Below, piece by piece: positions 21,798 to 34,446 of a stretch of DNA of 64,000 nt; position 1 is the first letter of the stretch, and each line of letters starts with the position of its first letter. Under the pieces are notes generated by a model, which was not told the origin of the DNA, made no database searches, and saw nothing but the letters and a program-made list of their open reading frames with translations. Origin of the DNA: Plantago ovata (taxonomy: Eukaryota; Streptophyta; Magnoliopsida; Lamiales; Plantaginaceae); assembly GCA_028274465.1 (NCBI GenBank), contig CM051455.1, positions 87,874,871 to 87,938,870 of the forward strand. The letters are read 5' to 3'. The translations under genes were made by a program, and so were the position numbers.

Positions 21798-22838
21798 AAA
21801 ACAGACTCAAATATATGCTAGTGTAAAAGCGAAAAATACGAGTGATAAAATCAACAATCAAGCTCCCCAAACCGTAATGTCTAGCCTAGTTTCTTCATCA
21901 TGCAACATACCAATGTAACTACTACATGCGATACATCACATCATACTTTCACTAGACAACCAATATCCTTGATAACAAGGCTCAATTCATACCATAGCAG
22001 CGCAAAGATTCTACCAACATAAATCCTCATACTCAACAATTAAGCATTCTAAAGTCAAATCCACCATCATTACATCAATAAACACAATCATATGCAATAA
22101 ATCAAAGATAAAGTCATATTGCAGAACAAGATATATCATCTAGCAGCAAAATACCTAAATCAACAATCCAAGCAAAATTGAGCATGCCATTGATAGTAAA
22201 TAACATGTCTAATCACACAAACAACATACCCATGAATCAAATAAGCATAATTGAAGCTCAAAATAGAAAACCCCCAAATTTGAAATTTAGGGTTCTAAGG
22301 ATGATACCTCAGATCTGCAAATCTAACGAATTATGATGAAATCTGTTCGGATAGGATGATAGATCATGTAATAGGCTTCGAAATAAGCTAAAGAACACTC
22401 AATTTGGCAAAGAAATGAAGAAGTTATAAAGATTTAGAAGTAAAATCGCACTTTTCGGGTTTTTTGGGAGGATGGATGAAGAAGAATGAAGAAAATAAGG
22501 TTTTGGGGTTGAAATCCGCGTTTTTTAAGATCTGGGACCGTGGGGCGGTTCGCCCCCCAAGTGGGGGGTTCACCCCGTGCTCCCCAATGCGGGGAGACGG
22601 GTCCCGATGTCGGAAAATGCGGTTTAAATCCCGAAACCAATTTTTTTCAAAAAACCACTCGAAAAATCTCACTCAAACAAAGCATATACGACACAGACAT
22701 GAACAAATTCGCAAACGAGAAGCAAATAGTTCAAGAATGAATGCATTCAGAAAAGCAGTAAAGAAAGCGATAAAAATTCCGGGTTGCCTCCCGGATAGCG
22801 TCATTGTTTAAAGTCTTTGACTCGACTCCTGTCTGCGC
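21798..22838 (-). other. Ath-C unit 1 gag-ORF2 spacer
   Basis: A/T-rich, no gene. Internal GC boxes at about 22550-22600 (GGGGCGGTTCGCCCC at 22551-22565 and degenerate followers), matching the position of the boxes in Ath-A and Ath-B. Confidence 0.6.
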
Positions 22839-24992
22839 CTATCTCTTCTTTCTGCGGGTACTAGCCTTCCCCTTCTTTGATCTCCTTTCCATGCCACGAA
22901 CCTGTGAATAAGAAAGAATATAGGCTGCAAGACCACAGTAGTGAGTAGTAATATCAGGCGGTTCAGGTGGATCAGGTATGGCCTGCAACACGTGTTGCTT
23001 GCCATTCACTTAGATGGTGCAAGTTCTTTGGTAGATATCCATCACTGAGCGTAGTTTAGTCAAGAATGTTTGCCCTAAGAGTATGACATCCCCCGTCCCA
23101 GGTGCAGATGCCGGTATAACTACGAAATTTGTGTATATAGATGCTTCACCAATCTTGACCAACACATTTTTCACAACGCCCTCGGGTATCATAAAGGATC
23201 CATCCGTCAGTTGCACAATAGCCCTTTGCTCAGATAGTTTTCCGATGTTGCTCTTTTCAAACACATTCAAAGGAATTATGTTCGAATAGGATCCCGTATC
23301 TAGTGTGGCACGGACATCTTCAGGCTCACCAATCCCTACCTTAACATCGAAACTTTTAGGGAGTGGTTCGGGATCCTCTTGCTCCTCATCACTTGTGTCA
23401 GAACCAAGGCCCTTCTCTTCTTCCTCATCCAGTAGAAGTTCTTCCTTCATGCAACACTTGCACCTAACAACCTTCCTGATGGTGATTTCGTCAGGTACAT
23501 CATCAGTCAATGTAATGGCATTCGATTTCACAGTGCTGCTAGGCAGTTTGCCTTGTTCCCTACTTGCTCCTCGGTCGATCAACTCTTGCATCTTTTGATG
23601 GGCAAGCCTAGTGCTCTCTTCCAACCTATCGAGTCTTGCCCTAGTCTTCTCAGAATCTTCTTCATACCGTTTGAGAAAACTTTGTGTGTGATCGACCATC
23701 TTCTGCAAGTTCTCCATCAGTTGAGCCGTCTTCGACTTCGGTGGCTCTTTCGGAGCAGGGTTTTCGCAGTGATCATTACCATAGTTCAGCCTACTACGGT
23801 GTTGGTTAGGTCCATAAGTTATGTTAGCCGGTTCATATCCTTGATTGTTACGGTATCCTCTTCTCCAAAATCCACCTCGAGGATTCCTACCGTCTTGTCC
23901 GTAGCTAACTTCTTGAGTGCCAAACTCCGTAGCAAAGGCTTCTTCTTCGCCTCCTCGAGCCCAGTTGCCATCATCGTATGCCAGCTCCGATCTACACATA
24001 TGAGCCCCATGCCCATAGTTCTTGCATATTCGGCATACTTCGTTCGAAACAGTTGTTCCGGTGGCGCTCTTGAGGACTTGCTTCAATTCGTTAGTAAAGC
24101 ACTCGAATTGATCCCCATTCCCCCTGTACATAAGGGCTTCTTGAGTCGGTGGAGCTTCAGGTCCACGTCTCCTAACCATTGCTCTTGGGTCCTTGAACTG
24201 TGAACCCTTAGCAAGCTTTTCGAAAACTGCCCAGACGGCTTCTGCGGTTTCCTCCAAAATATTGCCTCGGCATTGGAAATCCACCACTTGTTGGTTCTCG
24301 AAGGTTAGTCCATTGTAGAAGTGTTGGACTAGGTCGGAAAGTTCAAAACCATGGTGAGGGCACTTGTTCGTGAGATCTTGGAACCTCTCGAACGCGGTGT
24401 AGATGGTCTCATCATAGTCCTGCTTGAATCCAGTGATCTGCGCCTTAAGCGCGGTATTCAGAGTGTGTGGGAAGTATTTCTCCATGAAAGCTGAAAAAAC
24501 CTTTTCCCAAGTGTCCAGCGAGCCTGCTGGAAGAGAGCTCAGCCATGACTAGGCTCTGTCGCCAAGTCCCATTGCAAAAACCTTCATCCTTAACTCATCC
24601 ATTGTTATGTCAGCTCCGGGTCGTGGGAGTTAGTTGACGAAATCATCGATATCGTGCAAGTACCCCATCACATCTTCCCTTGATAAACCATAGAACCTCG
24701 GAAGTTGTTGGAATGCGTGGTTCTTGATATCCAGATCTCGAGTTGCAGACGAAAGAACAATCGCTGGCCCCCTCATACGATCCTTGGTGGGTTGTATCCA
24801 TGCCTTCAGTGGTCTAGCTTCTGCCATTCCGTCGATTTCCTTGAATAGACTAATTAGAGATTCAGAGAAATCGGTTTCCTCTATTTCCTCTAGTGCGCGC
24901 CTTTCAAGTAGTCGCTTTCTTTGGTGGGAGACTCTATCGATCTCAGCAATTGAATTAGCAAGCGGTGTTCCTGCAGAACGTGTATGCGGCAT
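22839..24992 (-). pseudogene. gag: Ath-C unit 1 gag-protease
   Basis: Same architecture as the Ath-B gag: MPHTRSAG start, gag domain, CCHC knuckle CRICKNYGHGAHMC, Glu-rich linker, protease with LDTGSYSNIIP. One frame of 718 codons to TAG at 22839-22841. Three in-frame stops: TAA near 24630, TAG near 24554 and TAA near 23010. Unit 2 shares all three, so they predate the duplication. About nine tenths of the residues match the Ath-B copy by eye. Confidence 0.88.
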
Positions 24993-25140
24993 ACACTGTC
25001 TGTGACAGACTAGGAAAGGTGATTAGAAACAAACTAGGAAAGCAGTATCAGAGAGAGATTAAAAAGGAAAACTAAAACTAATAGAATTAGGAATCTAAAG
25101 CTGTAAATAAAAACAAATTAAACAGAAAAAAGGAGTATAG

Positions 25141-25158
25141 TCCCCGGCAGCGGCGCCA
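25141..25158 (-). other. Ath-C unit 1 primer binding site
   Basis: Minus-strand TGGCGCCGCTGCCGGGGA, tRNA-Asp type, 3 bases from the LTR. It has C where the other family members have T (GTTGCC). Confidence 0.85.
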
Positions 25159-25161
25159 ATT

Positions 25162-25825
25162 TGATGAACGTGTCAGATTCCGTCAAATAAATTTGTAATT
25201 AGCCAAAGGCAATCCACAACTACAACGAAAACCGTAGTGTAGCAGTAGAATGACTTGAGTGTCGTTCTCTCAGGACTATAACTAGCTTTATCTATTTAAC
25301 AAGAAAATATAAAACAGCAGATAGAAAGCAAAAAGGTGGTTTCAAGCAGATAATGGAGATTGGTGATAGTATGGTCCTTCTTAACATAATGGGTCGATAA
25401 TCATGCATAAATTCCTCGGTCTTGCATAGAGATCTTTGAATCAATCTAGTGTCCTGTTGCAAGTATTAAGCACTACGAAGATAATTTGGTCTGACTTGTC
25501 AACAACTAACGTCCTAATGTGTTCCGTAATTATTCAACACTACGAATATAATTGGTCTGATGGTTGACAAGTGTCCGAGTGTTCATAATAATCAATACAA
25601 CATACGAGAATTTTGGTTACAACTGATCAACGAAATAAAGCAATGACACGGAGTATAATGCGCGATATAGCCATTAGCATGATTATCTTCCCTCACTAAG
25701 AATTCACATACTACCACCAATGATAAGTTTAGCTACTCATAATAGGCATGCAATCAATAGAAATCATAGAAGAAAACATATTGAAAGAAGATAAAATAAG
25801 TAGATAAAAACTGTAAGATACAAAG
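25162..25825 (-). repeat. Ath-C unit 1, 5' LTR fragment
   Basis: Only the last 664 bp of the 5' LTR (minus sense). It stops at ACAAAG (25820-25825), where the sequence passes into a copy of the Sire-D downstream ORF. The same ACAAAG occurs at 17187-17192 in Sire-D, so the junction has 6 bp of microhomology. Confidence 0.9.
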
Positions 25826-26789
25826 CACGTTAAGAGAAAGCATCTCTGCCATTCACTTGGTCTAGTAGCTCTGCTGCTAATAAAAGTTCTTGACTCCCAA
25901 GTTGGAGGAATTGACCAAGTAGGCCTGAGAAGATGGCCATTGCTGATGCATATCTATGAAAATAAAACGGAACTTAACTGGGCTAAGTACATTTTCAACA
26001 GGCTTGTTGGTTGTGTCACTAAGTTTAAGGTAAAGGTAGAAGACAATAAGGTCTCACCTTCCTTTCTAGTTATGTATGGAATCAAGATATGTTATATCCT
26101 TGAACATTTCAGGATTCAGCTAAGAAACCCATTGCCAATCAAGAAATCTGTGTGCAATGTGGGAAGATCTTTCTACAAGCAGAATGTACCTAAGATTGCT
26201 GGAAAGAAATCTAAGAAGACAACAACTCCAATTGTTGTCGGCACAAGCCAGCAAGAAAGGTATACAACAACTGCAGATGTTACCACTCAGCAACTTAGAG
26301 ATGAAACTGCTGTGTATGGTGGTAACACAAATGAAACTGCTATAGAAAATCAACAAGGTACGTGTACAACACCTGTTGCTGAAAAAGCAACTATAGATGA
26401 CTCTGGGAAACTAGAGAAATCTAAAAATAAAAAGAGGAAAGCTGATGATGACACTCAGACTGCAGCGTCATCAGCAAACCCCGTACCTAAGAGGAAACGG
26501 ACAAGCAACAAAAGAAAGAAAACACTGGCTCGCCAGTCAGTCCCTGATGTCCAAGACTCCTCAGTCAATTCCCAGACAAATGCTGAAACGCATTTGCCAG
26601 TAGATGTTGCTAAAGTAATTACTAAAACCTATATCAGCAATGTTGAAGTGTTTGCGGAAGCCTTCAACAATCAACTCAATGTTGATAACTCTACTGAGAA
26701 TAGACCACAAGGCAGTGGAAATGAAATTCCTGCCCAAGTCCCAGATATCTACATTGTAGATAATTTAGATGATCCAACTTTGGAACCAG
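25826..26789 (+). pseudogene. Duplicated Sire-D env-position fragment
   Basis: Copy of Sire-D 17193-18156, with the same MHIYENKTELNWAKY segment and basic tail, and ending in the ACCAG that precedes the LTR. An open frame (25940-26818) runs through it into the LTR. It differs from the original by scattered substitutions (for example TAAGAG for TAATAG just after the junction). It arose by tandem duplication, not by a second insertion. Confidence 0.88.
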
Positions 26790-28050
26790 TGATGAACGTG
26801 TCAGATTCAGTCAAATAAATTTGTAATTAGCCAAACGCAATCCACAACTACAACGAAAACCGTAGTGTAGCAGTAGAATGACTCGAGTGTCGTTCTCTCA
26901 GGACTATAACTAGCTTTATCTATTTAACAAGAAAATATAAAACAGCCGATAGAAAGCAAAAAGGTGGTTTCAAGCAGATAATGGAGATTGGTGATAGTAT
27001 GGTCCTTCTTAACATAATGGATCGATAATCATGCATAAATTCCTCGGTCTTGCATAGAGATCTTTGAATCAATCTAGTGTCTTGTTGCAAGTATTAAGCA
27101 CTACGAGGATAATTTGGTCTGACTTGTCAACAACTAACGTCCTAATGTGTTCCGTAATTATTCAACACTACGAAGATAATTGGTCTGATGGTTGACAAGT
27201 GTCCGAGTGTTCATAATAATCAATACAACATACGTGAATTTTGGTTACAACTGATCAACGAAATAAAGCAATGACACGGAGTATAATGCGCGATATAGCC
27301 ATTAGCATGATTATCTTCCCTCGCTAAGAATTCACATACTACCACCAATGATAAGTTTAACTACTCATAATAGGCATGCAATCAATAGAAATCATAGAAG
27401 AAAACATATTGAAAGAAGATAAAATAAGTAGATAAAACTGTAAGATACAAAGTTACCGAAGGTTGTCAATCTCCAGATGATTGTGGTCCTACGAGCTCCA
27501 ATCTGCTATGAAAAAGTATCCCCTAAGATACGGAACTCCCAGGACAGGCCCCGGGAAGTTCCTACCTAAAACTATAGAGAGAGGTGAGAAAGTAGGCTTG
27601 GAAAGATATGATTTTCGGAGAGAAAACTGAGCACTATATATAGGCCCCGAATTAAGTCTGGGACGGTTCGCCGCAGGATGGGGCGGTTCGCCCCCCGTCT
27701 TTTTCGCGGAATTCCGTGTTTTTCGACGCGGATTTGGATTTCTTCACCTTTTTGGACTCGGTTTCAGACTTCTAGTGGCCTTCTAACCTCAACATTCAAC
27801 CCCTAGACTCCAATTCCTATCCGAAAACCTTCAGATACTCCAAATAGGCTTCTGGAACACCAATTCCTTGTAGACTTCAATATAATTGCCCGGAAATCTC
27901 CGAATTTCAACCAAAACCTGTAAAATAAAATATAAAGGGAAACGTGACACTATTCTAATAAAATGTACTAAAATATAGCTAAATTAACACAGAGGATAAC
28001 TAAAATAGGTGAAAAAGACTCGAATGAAAGTGTAAAATACACATTCATCA
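26790..28050 (-). repeat. Ath-C unit 2, 3' LTR
   Basis: 1261 bp, same ends as 18157-19418; TATA near 27640 and GC boxes near 27660-27695. The upstream ACCAG (26785-26789) is a duplicated copy of the original TSD. Confidence 0.92.
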
Positions 28051-29558
28051 AACTCCCCAAACCGAACCTTTGCTTGTCCTCAAGCAACTAAGCTAGACTC
28101 TAATACAAAAAACATGCATGACACAAAAATGGAGTTTCATGCCAAATAAAATGAACTAATCTACTGAATCTACCAAATAACATATGAACAAAAACCATAT
28201 AAATCAAAGCATGAATATAGGTTGAAGAATACCTCGATTGACTTATACACATCCACATAAGCACTTATGTAAAGACAAGATAGTCTCTCGTAACATTCTC
28301 TACCTGGACCTAGTCAGTGACGACGTAATGAAGCATGCTAAGGTACGAATGGTTGCCACGTGCCTATGAAACTGAGGACTTACTGCTGTTCCACCATGTT
28401 AAGACTTTCCCTCAAAAGAGGTCGAACCAGTACTGGCTCTCATCAAACGAAGGAGGGTTCCCTATAAAAGATAACACTCCTCTATTCTACCCTTCTCTTA
28501 AGTAAAGTCTTAAGTTATTCACCACTTCCTGAATGGCAGGACGAGGGTTGTCTATAACAGATGACACTCAAGACAAAAAAGATAAAAAATAGAAAAACAC
28601 GATTGCGAACAATACAAAAATGAAAAAGACTCAAAACTTTGCTAAACTGCTATTTGGCTTTCTTTTTTGGACCATTCTTTTGCTTTTTTGGGGTCTTCTT
28701 TTTTTTCTTTTTTTCTTTCCAGATTCTTTTTTTTCTTTTCTTTTTCTCTTTTTTTTTCTGGAATTTTTCTTTCTTTTTCGATTTTTTTTTAGCCAGCAGT
28801 AGCATAACAAAGGGAAAAACAAAATGACTCACACGACTTCCCCAAACCTATTCGAAAGAATAGGTTGGAGCACAAAATTTACGGAAAATGAAAAATAAAC
28901 TCACGATACGAAAATGAAAAACAGAAACAAGTCTATGATGGTGTAACCCCCTCCCCAAACCTATTCGGAAGAATAGGTTATAAACAAAGGATCACACAAC
29001 CTCACACTACCTCCTTCCTAGGCATTTAGCAATCTCAAAGCATGGTGAAGACTTGTTGCGTCTTAGGTACATAATTACTCGGGAAAACAACCATAAGACC
29101 CTAACATGCATCATCCTATTATAAAGGCCTTCGTGAACCGCAGTAGAGGAAACACCACTAAGTGATGTCGAGACTACCATGCTTAACTAAGTGCAATACA
29201 TAAATGTGACAAGCCAAGCGAGAAAAACCTCAAACAAATTTATAGAGATGAAGCATACGATTTATGGCATAGCTAGTTGATTTACACAATAAAAAAGTTT
29301 AAAAAATTCGGCAATAAACTCCATATAAAACATGCAAGACTATCCTAGGATGAATGTAGTCAAATGCAACCTAAAAAATCTAAGAAAGCAGTAAACGTGC
29401 AAATGCAAATGCAGACGAATAAAACATGCGAGGTACTATACTCAACCTACCAAAGTCAAGTTCCAAACTAACAATACTAGATCACTTAAATCCCATCCCC
29501 CCTCATGAAATTAACGCTAGTCCCTAGCAGTAAGAAAATGAGGAAATAAGATGTGATA
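28051..29558 (-). other. Ath-C unit 2, 3' noncoding region
   Basis: Same content as unit 1: polypurine tract beside the LTR, pyrimidine tract (about 28665-28792), twin hairpins near 28845-28866 and 28958-28979. No gene. Confidence 0.72.
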
Positions 29559-30433
29559 CTAGATGTTACCCCATGGTTTGGCCTCGGTCGGCTGAGTATG
29601 CTGCTTGTGATTTATTGGGCCTCCTCTGTGAGCTTTATAGTGTGACATCAGGTCTTCTGGTGGGTGCGGTAGTTCCATTTTTAGGCCGGTCAGGATCAAC
29701 TCCTCTATCAGAGTCATCATTGCCCGTATGGCCTTCATCGTCACTACTGTCACCATCATCATCGCCAGTAGAGTAGCAGTGGCAGGTACAATTCTCAAGA
29801 TTAGCCGCCGCTGTTATGGAATTCTCCATCCTGTAGCCCTCCAATAGGATGTGAACTGTTGAAGGGGAAAAGGGCAGTGGTATCAGGACCTCCCCCTCCA
29901 ACGTTTTACACCACGAGAAGGTTTCAGTAAGCTGCTCGGATACTCAGAAGTCTTCTCCAATTTCGACCACATTCTCCACTGTTGCTCCGACTGATGTCAA
30001 TATGATGTTCACTTTAGAGGCAGGCAAAGGGCGGCCCAACGAGGGACTGTGTACCCATGTCATTATTTTTTGGAACCATGCTAGCGCATCGGAATCTTCT
30101 AGCAATTACGAACTCAAGATTGAATCCGTCGCTGCGAGAATGTCCCGGTGCCTTCCAGTTCACACGAACTTTGCAGTCCTTGTGATGGAGTGATGATGTA
30201 ATAATGGTTTCTGTCCCTTCGGTGGTGCACGAATAGGCATAGGAGTCCTTACTCCAGGTGTACTCTAGCTCCTCCTCTCGGATAATCCACGACGTTGTTG
30301 CAAAACCCCTTGGCTCGAACGCACATCTAGCGAGATCACCTTCCTTGACATGATTCTTCACAGCAATCATACGGGAATGCTCCCTTCCCTTGGTATGGTA
30401 CCTACAAATAGCAATTAGCACCTCGTATGACAC
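29559..30433 (-). pseudogene. Ath-C unit 2, second ORF
   Basis: Copy of 20927-21797: N-terminal piece 30014-30433 (139 codons, with NLEFVIARRF where unit 1 has lost a codon) and acidic piece 29635-29901. The unit 2 copy keeps a slightly longer acidic frame. Function unknown. Confidence 0.5.
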
Positions 30434-31475
30434 AAAACAGACTCAAATATATGCTAGTGTAAAAGCGAAAAATACTAGTGATAAAATCAACAATCAAGCT
30501 CCCCAAACCGTAATGTCTAGCCTAGTTTCTTCATCATGCAACATACCAATGTAACTACTACATGCGATACATCACATCATACTTTCACTAGACAACCAAT
30601 ATCCTTGATAACAAGGCTCAATTCATACCATAGCAGCGCAAAGATTCTACCAACATAAATCCTCATACTCAACAATTAAGCATTCTAAAGTCAAATCCAC
30701 CATCATTACATCAATAAACACAATCATATGCAATAAATCAAAGATAAAGTCATATTGCAGAACAAGATATATCATCTAGCAGCAAAATACCTAAATCAAC
30801 AATCCAAGCAAAATTGAGCATGCAATTGATAGTAAATAACATGTCTAATCACACAAACAACATACCCATGCATCAAATAAGCATAATTGAAGCTCAAAAT
30901 GGAAAACCCCCAAATTTGAAATTTAGGGTTCTAAGGATGATACCTCAGATCTGCAAATCTAACGAATTATGATGAAATCTGTTCGGATAGGATGATATAT
31001 CATGTAATAGGCTTCGAAATAAGCTAAAGAACACTCAATTTGGCAAAGAAATGAAGAAGTTATAAAGATTTTGAAGTAAAATCGCACTTTTCGGGTTTTT
31101 TGGGAGGATGGATGAAGAAGAATGAAGAAAATAAGGTTTTGGGGTTGAAATCCGCGTTTTTTAAGATCTGGGACCGTGGGGCGGTTCGGCCCCCAAGTGG
31201 GGCGGTTCACCCCGTGCTCCCCAATGCGGGGAGACGGGTCCCGATGTCGGAAAATGCGGTTTAAATCCCGAAACCAATTTTTTTCAGAAAACCACTCGAA
31301 AAATCTCACTCAAACAAAGCATATACGACACAGACATGAACAAATTCGCTAACGAGAAGCAAATAGTTCAAGAATGAATGCATGCAGAAAAGCAGTAAAG
31401 AAAGCGATAAAAATTCCGGGTTGCCTCCCGGATAGCGTCATTGTTTAAAGTCTTTGACTCGACTTCTGTCTGCGC
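30434..31475 (-). other. Ath-C unit 2 gag-ORF2 spacer
   Basis: No gene; A/T-rich with degenerate GC boxes at about 31185-31240 (here GGGGCGGTTCGGCCC, arm mutated). Equivalent to 21798-22838. Confidence 0.55.
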
Positions 31476-33629
31476 CTATCTCTTCTTTCTGCGGGTACTA
31501 GCCTTCCCCTTCTTTGATCTGCTTTCCATGCCACGAACCTGTGAATAAGAAAGAATATAGGCTGCAAGACCACAGTAGTGAGTAGTAATATCAGGCGGTT
31601 CAGGTGGATCAGGTATGGCCTGCAACACGTGTTGCTTGCCATTCACTTAGATGGTGCAAGTTCTTTGGTAGATATCCATCACTGAGCGTAGTTTAGTCAA
31701 GAATGTTTGCCCTAAGAGTATGACATCCCCCGTCCCAGGTGCAGATGCCGGTATAACTACGAAATTGGTGTATATAGATGCTTCACCAATCTTGACCAAC
31801 ACATTTTTCACAACGCCCTCGGGTATCATAAAGGATCCATCCGTCAGTTGCACAATAGCCCTTTGCTCAGATAGTTTTCCGATGTTGCTCTTTTCAAACA
31901 CATTCAAAGGAATTATGTTCGAATAGGATCCCGTATCTAGTGTGGCACGGACATCTTCAGGCTCACCAATCCCTACCTTAACATCGAAACTTTTAGGGAG
32001 TGGTTCGGGATCCTCTTGCTCCTCATCACTTGTGTCAGAACCAAGGCCCTTCTCTTCTTCCTCATCCAGTAGAAGTTCTTCCTTCATGCAACACTTGCAC
32101 CTAACAACCTTCCTGATGGTGATTTCGTCAGGTACATCATCAGCCAATGTAATGGCATTCGATTTCACAGTGCTGCTAGGCAGTTTGCCTTGTTCCCTAC
32201 TTGCTCCTCGGTCGATCAACTCTTGCATCTTTTGATGGGCAAGCCTAGTGCTCTCTTCCAACCTACCGAGCCTTGCCCTAGTCTTCTCAGAATCTTCTTC
32301 ATACCGTTTGAGAAAACTTTGTGTGTGATCGACCATCTTCTCCAAGTTCTCCATTAGTTGAGCCGTCTTCGACTTCGGTGGCTCTTTCGGAGCGGGGTTT
32401 TCGCAGTGATCATTACCATAGTTCAGCCTACTACGGTGTTGGTTAGGTCCATAAGTTATGTTAGCCGGTGCATATCCTTGATTGTTACGGTATCCTCTTC
32501 TCCAAAATCCACCTCGAGGATTCCTACCGTCTTGTCCGTAGCTAACTTCTTGAGTGCCAAACTCCGTAGCAAAGGCTTCTTCTTCGCCTCCTCGAGCCCA
32601 GTTGCCATCATCGTATGCCAGCTCCGATCTACACATATGAGCCCCATGCCCATAGTTCTTGCATATTCGGCATACTTCGTTCGAAACAGTTGTTCCGGTG
32701 GCGCTCTTGAGGACTTGCTTCAATTAGTTGGTAAAGCACTCGAATTGATCCCCATTCCCCCTGTACATAGGGGCTTCTTGAGTCGGTGGAGCTTCAGGTC
32801 CACGTCTCCTAACCATTGCTCTTGGGTCCTTGAATTGTGAACCCTTAGCAAGCCTTTCGAAAACTGCCCAGACGGCTTCTGCGGTTTCCTCCCAAATATT
32901 GCCTCGGCATTGGAAATCCACCACTTGTTGGTTCTCGAAGGTTAGTCCATTGTAGAAGTGTTGGACTAGGTCGGAAAGTTCAAAACCATGGTGAGGGCAC
33001 TTGTTCGTGAGATCTTGGAACCTCTCGAACGCGGTGTAGATGGTCTCATCATAGTCCTGCTTGAATCCAGTGATCTGCGCCTTAAGCGCGGTATTCAGAG
33101 TGTGTGGGAAGTATTTCTCCATGAAAGCTGAAAAAACCTTTTCCCAAGTGTCCAGCGAGCCTGCTGGAAGAGAGCTCAGCCATGACTAGGCTCTGTCGCC
33201 AAGTCCCATTGCAAAAACCTTCATCCTTAACTCATCCATTGTTATGTCAGCTCCGGGTCGTGGGAGTTAGTTGACGAAATCATCGATATCGTGCAAGTAC
33301 CCCATCACATCTTCCCTTGATAAACCATAGAACCTCGGAAGTTGTTGGAATGCGTGGTTCTTGATCTCCAGATCTCGGGTTGTAGACGAAAGAACAATCG
33401 CTGGCCCCCTCATACGATCCTTGGTGGGTTGTACCCATGCCTTCAGTGGTCTAGCTTCTGCCATTCCGTCGATTTCCTTGAATAGACTAATTAGAGATTC
33501 AGAGAAATCGGTTTCCTCTATTTCCTCTAGTGCGCGCCTTTCAAGTAGTCGCTTTCTTTGGTGGGAGACTCTATCGATCTCAGCAATTGAATTAGCAAGC
33601 GGTCTTCCTGCAGAACGTGTATGCGGCAT
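31476..33629 (-). pseudogene. gag: Ath-C unit 2 gag-protease
   Basis: Duplicate of 22839-24992 at an offset of 8637 bp. It shares the three ancestral stops (near 33267, 33191 and 31647) and has one more at 32724, in FTNELKQ just before the zinc knuckle region. The private stop shows the units have drifted since duplication. Confidence 0.88.
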
Positions 33630-33777
33630 ACACTGTCTGTGACAGACTAGGAAAGGTGATTAGAAACAAACTAGGAAAGCAGTATCAGAGAGAGATTAAA
33701 AAGGAAAACTAAAACTAATAGAATTAGGAATCTAAAGCTGTAAATAAAAACAAATTAAACAGAAAAAAGGAGTATAG

Positions 33778-34446
33778 TCCCCGGCAGCGGCGCCAATTTG
33801 ATGAACGTGTCAGATTCCGTCAAATAAATTTGTAATTAGCCAAAGGCAATCCACAACTACAACGAAAACCGTAGTGTAGCAGTAGAATGACTCGAGTGTC
33901 GTTCTCTCAGGACTATAACTAGCTTTATCTATTTAACAAGAAAATATAAAACAGCAGATAGAAAGCAAAGATAATGGAGATTGGTGATAGTATGGTCCTT
34001 CTTAACATAATGGGTCGATAATCATGCATAAATTCCTCGGTCTTGCATAGAGATCTTTGAATCAATCTAGTGTCCTGTTGCAAGTATTAAGCACTACGAA
34101 GATAATTTGGTCTGACTTGTCAACAACTAACGTCCTAATGTGTTCCGTAATTATTCAACACTACGAAGATAATTGGTCTGATGGTTGACAAGTGTCCGAG
34201 TGTGCATAATAATCAATACAACATACGAGAATTTTGGTTACAACTGATCAACGAAATAAAGCAATGACACGGAGTATAATGCGCGATATAGCCATTAGCA
34301 TGATTATCTTCCCTCACTAAGAATTCACATACTACCACCAATGATAAATTTAGCTACTCATAATAGGCATGCAATCAATAGAAATCATAGAAGAAAACAT
34401 ATTGAAAGAAGATAAAATAAGTAGATAAAAACTGTAAGATACAAAA
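33778..34446 (-). repeat. Ath-C unit 2 primer site and 5' LTR fragment
   Basis: Primer site TGGCGCCGCTGCCGGGGA (minus) at 33778-33795, then LTR 33799-34446 truncated at the same point as unit 1 (ACAAAA here). Compared with unit 1 it lacks about 13 bp near 33968. Confidence 0.88.

Noticed and set aside
26785-26789. ACCAG as evidence of an independent second Ath-C insertion
   Set aside because: The preceding 0.96 kb is itself a copy of Sire-D, so the ACCAG was duplicated with it.
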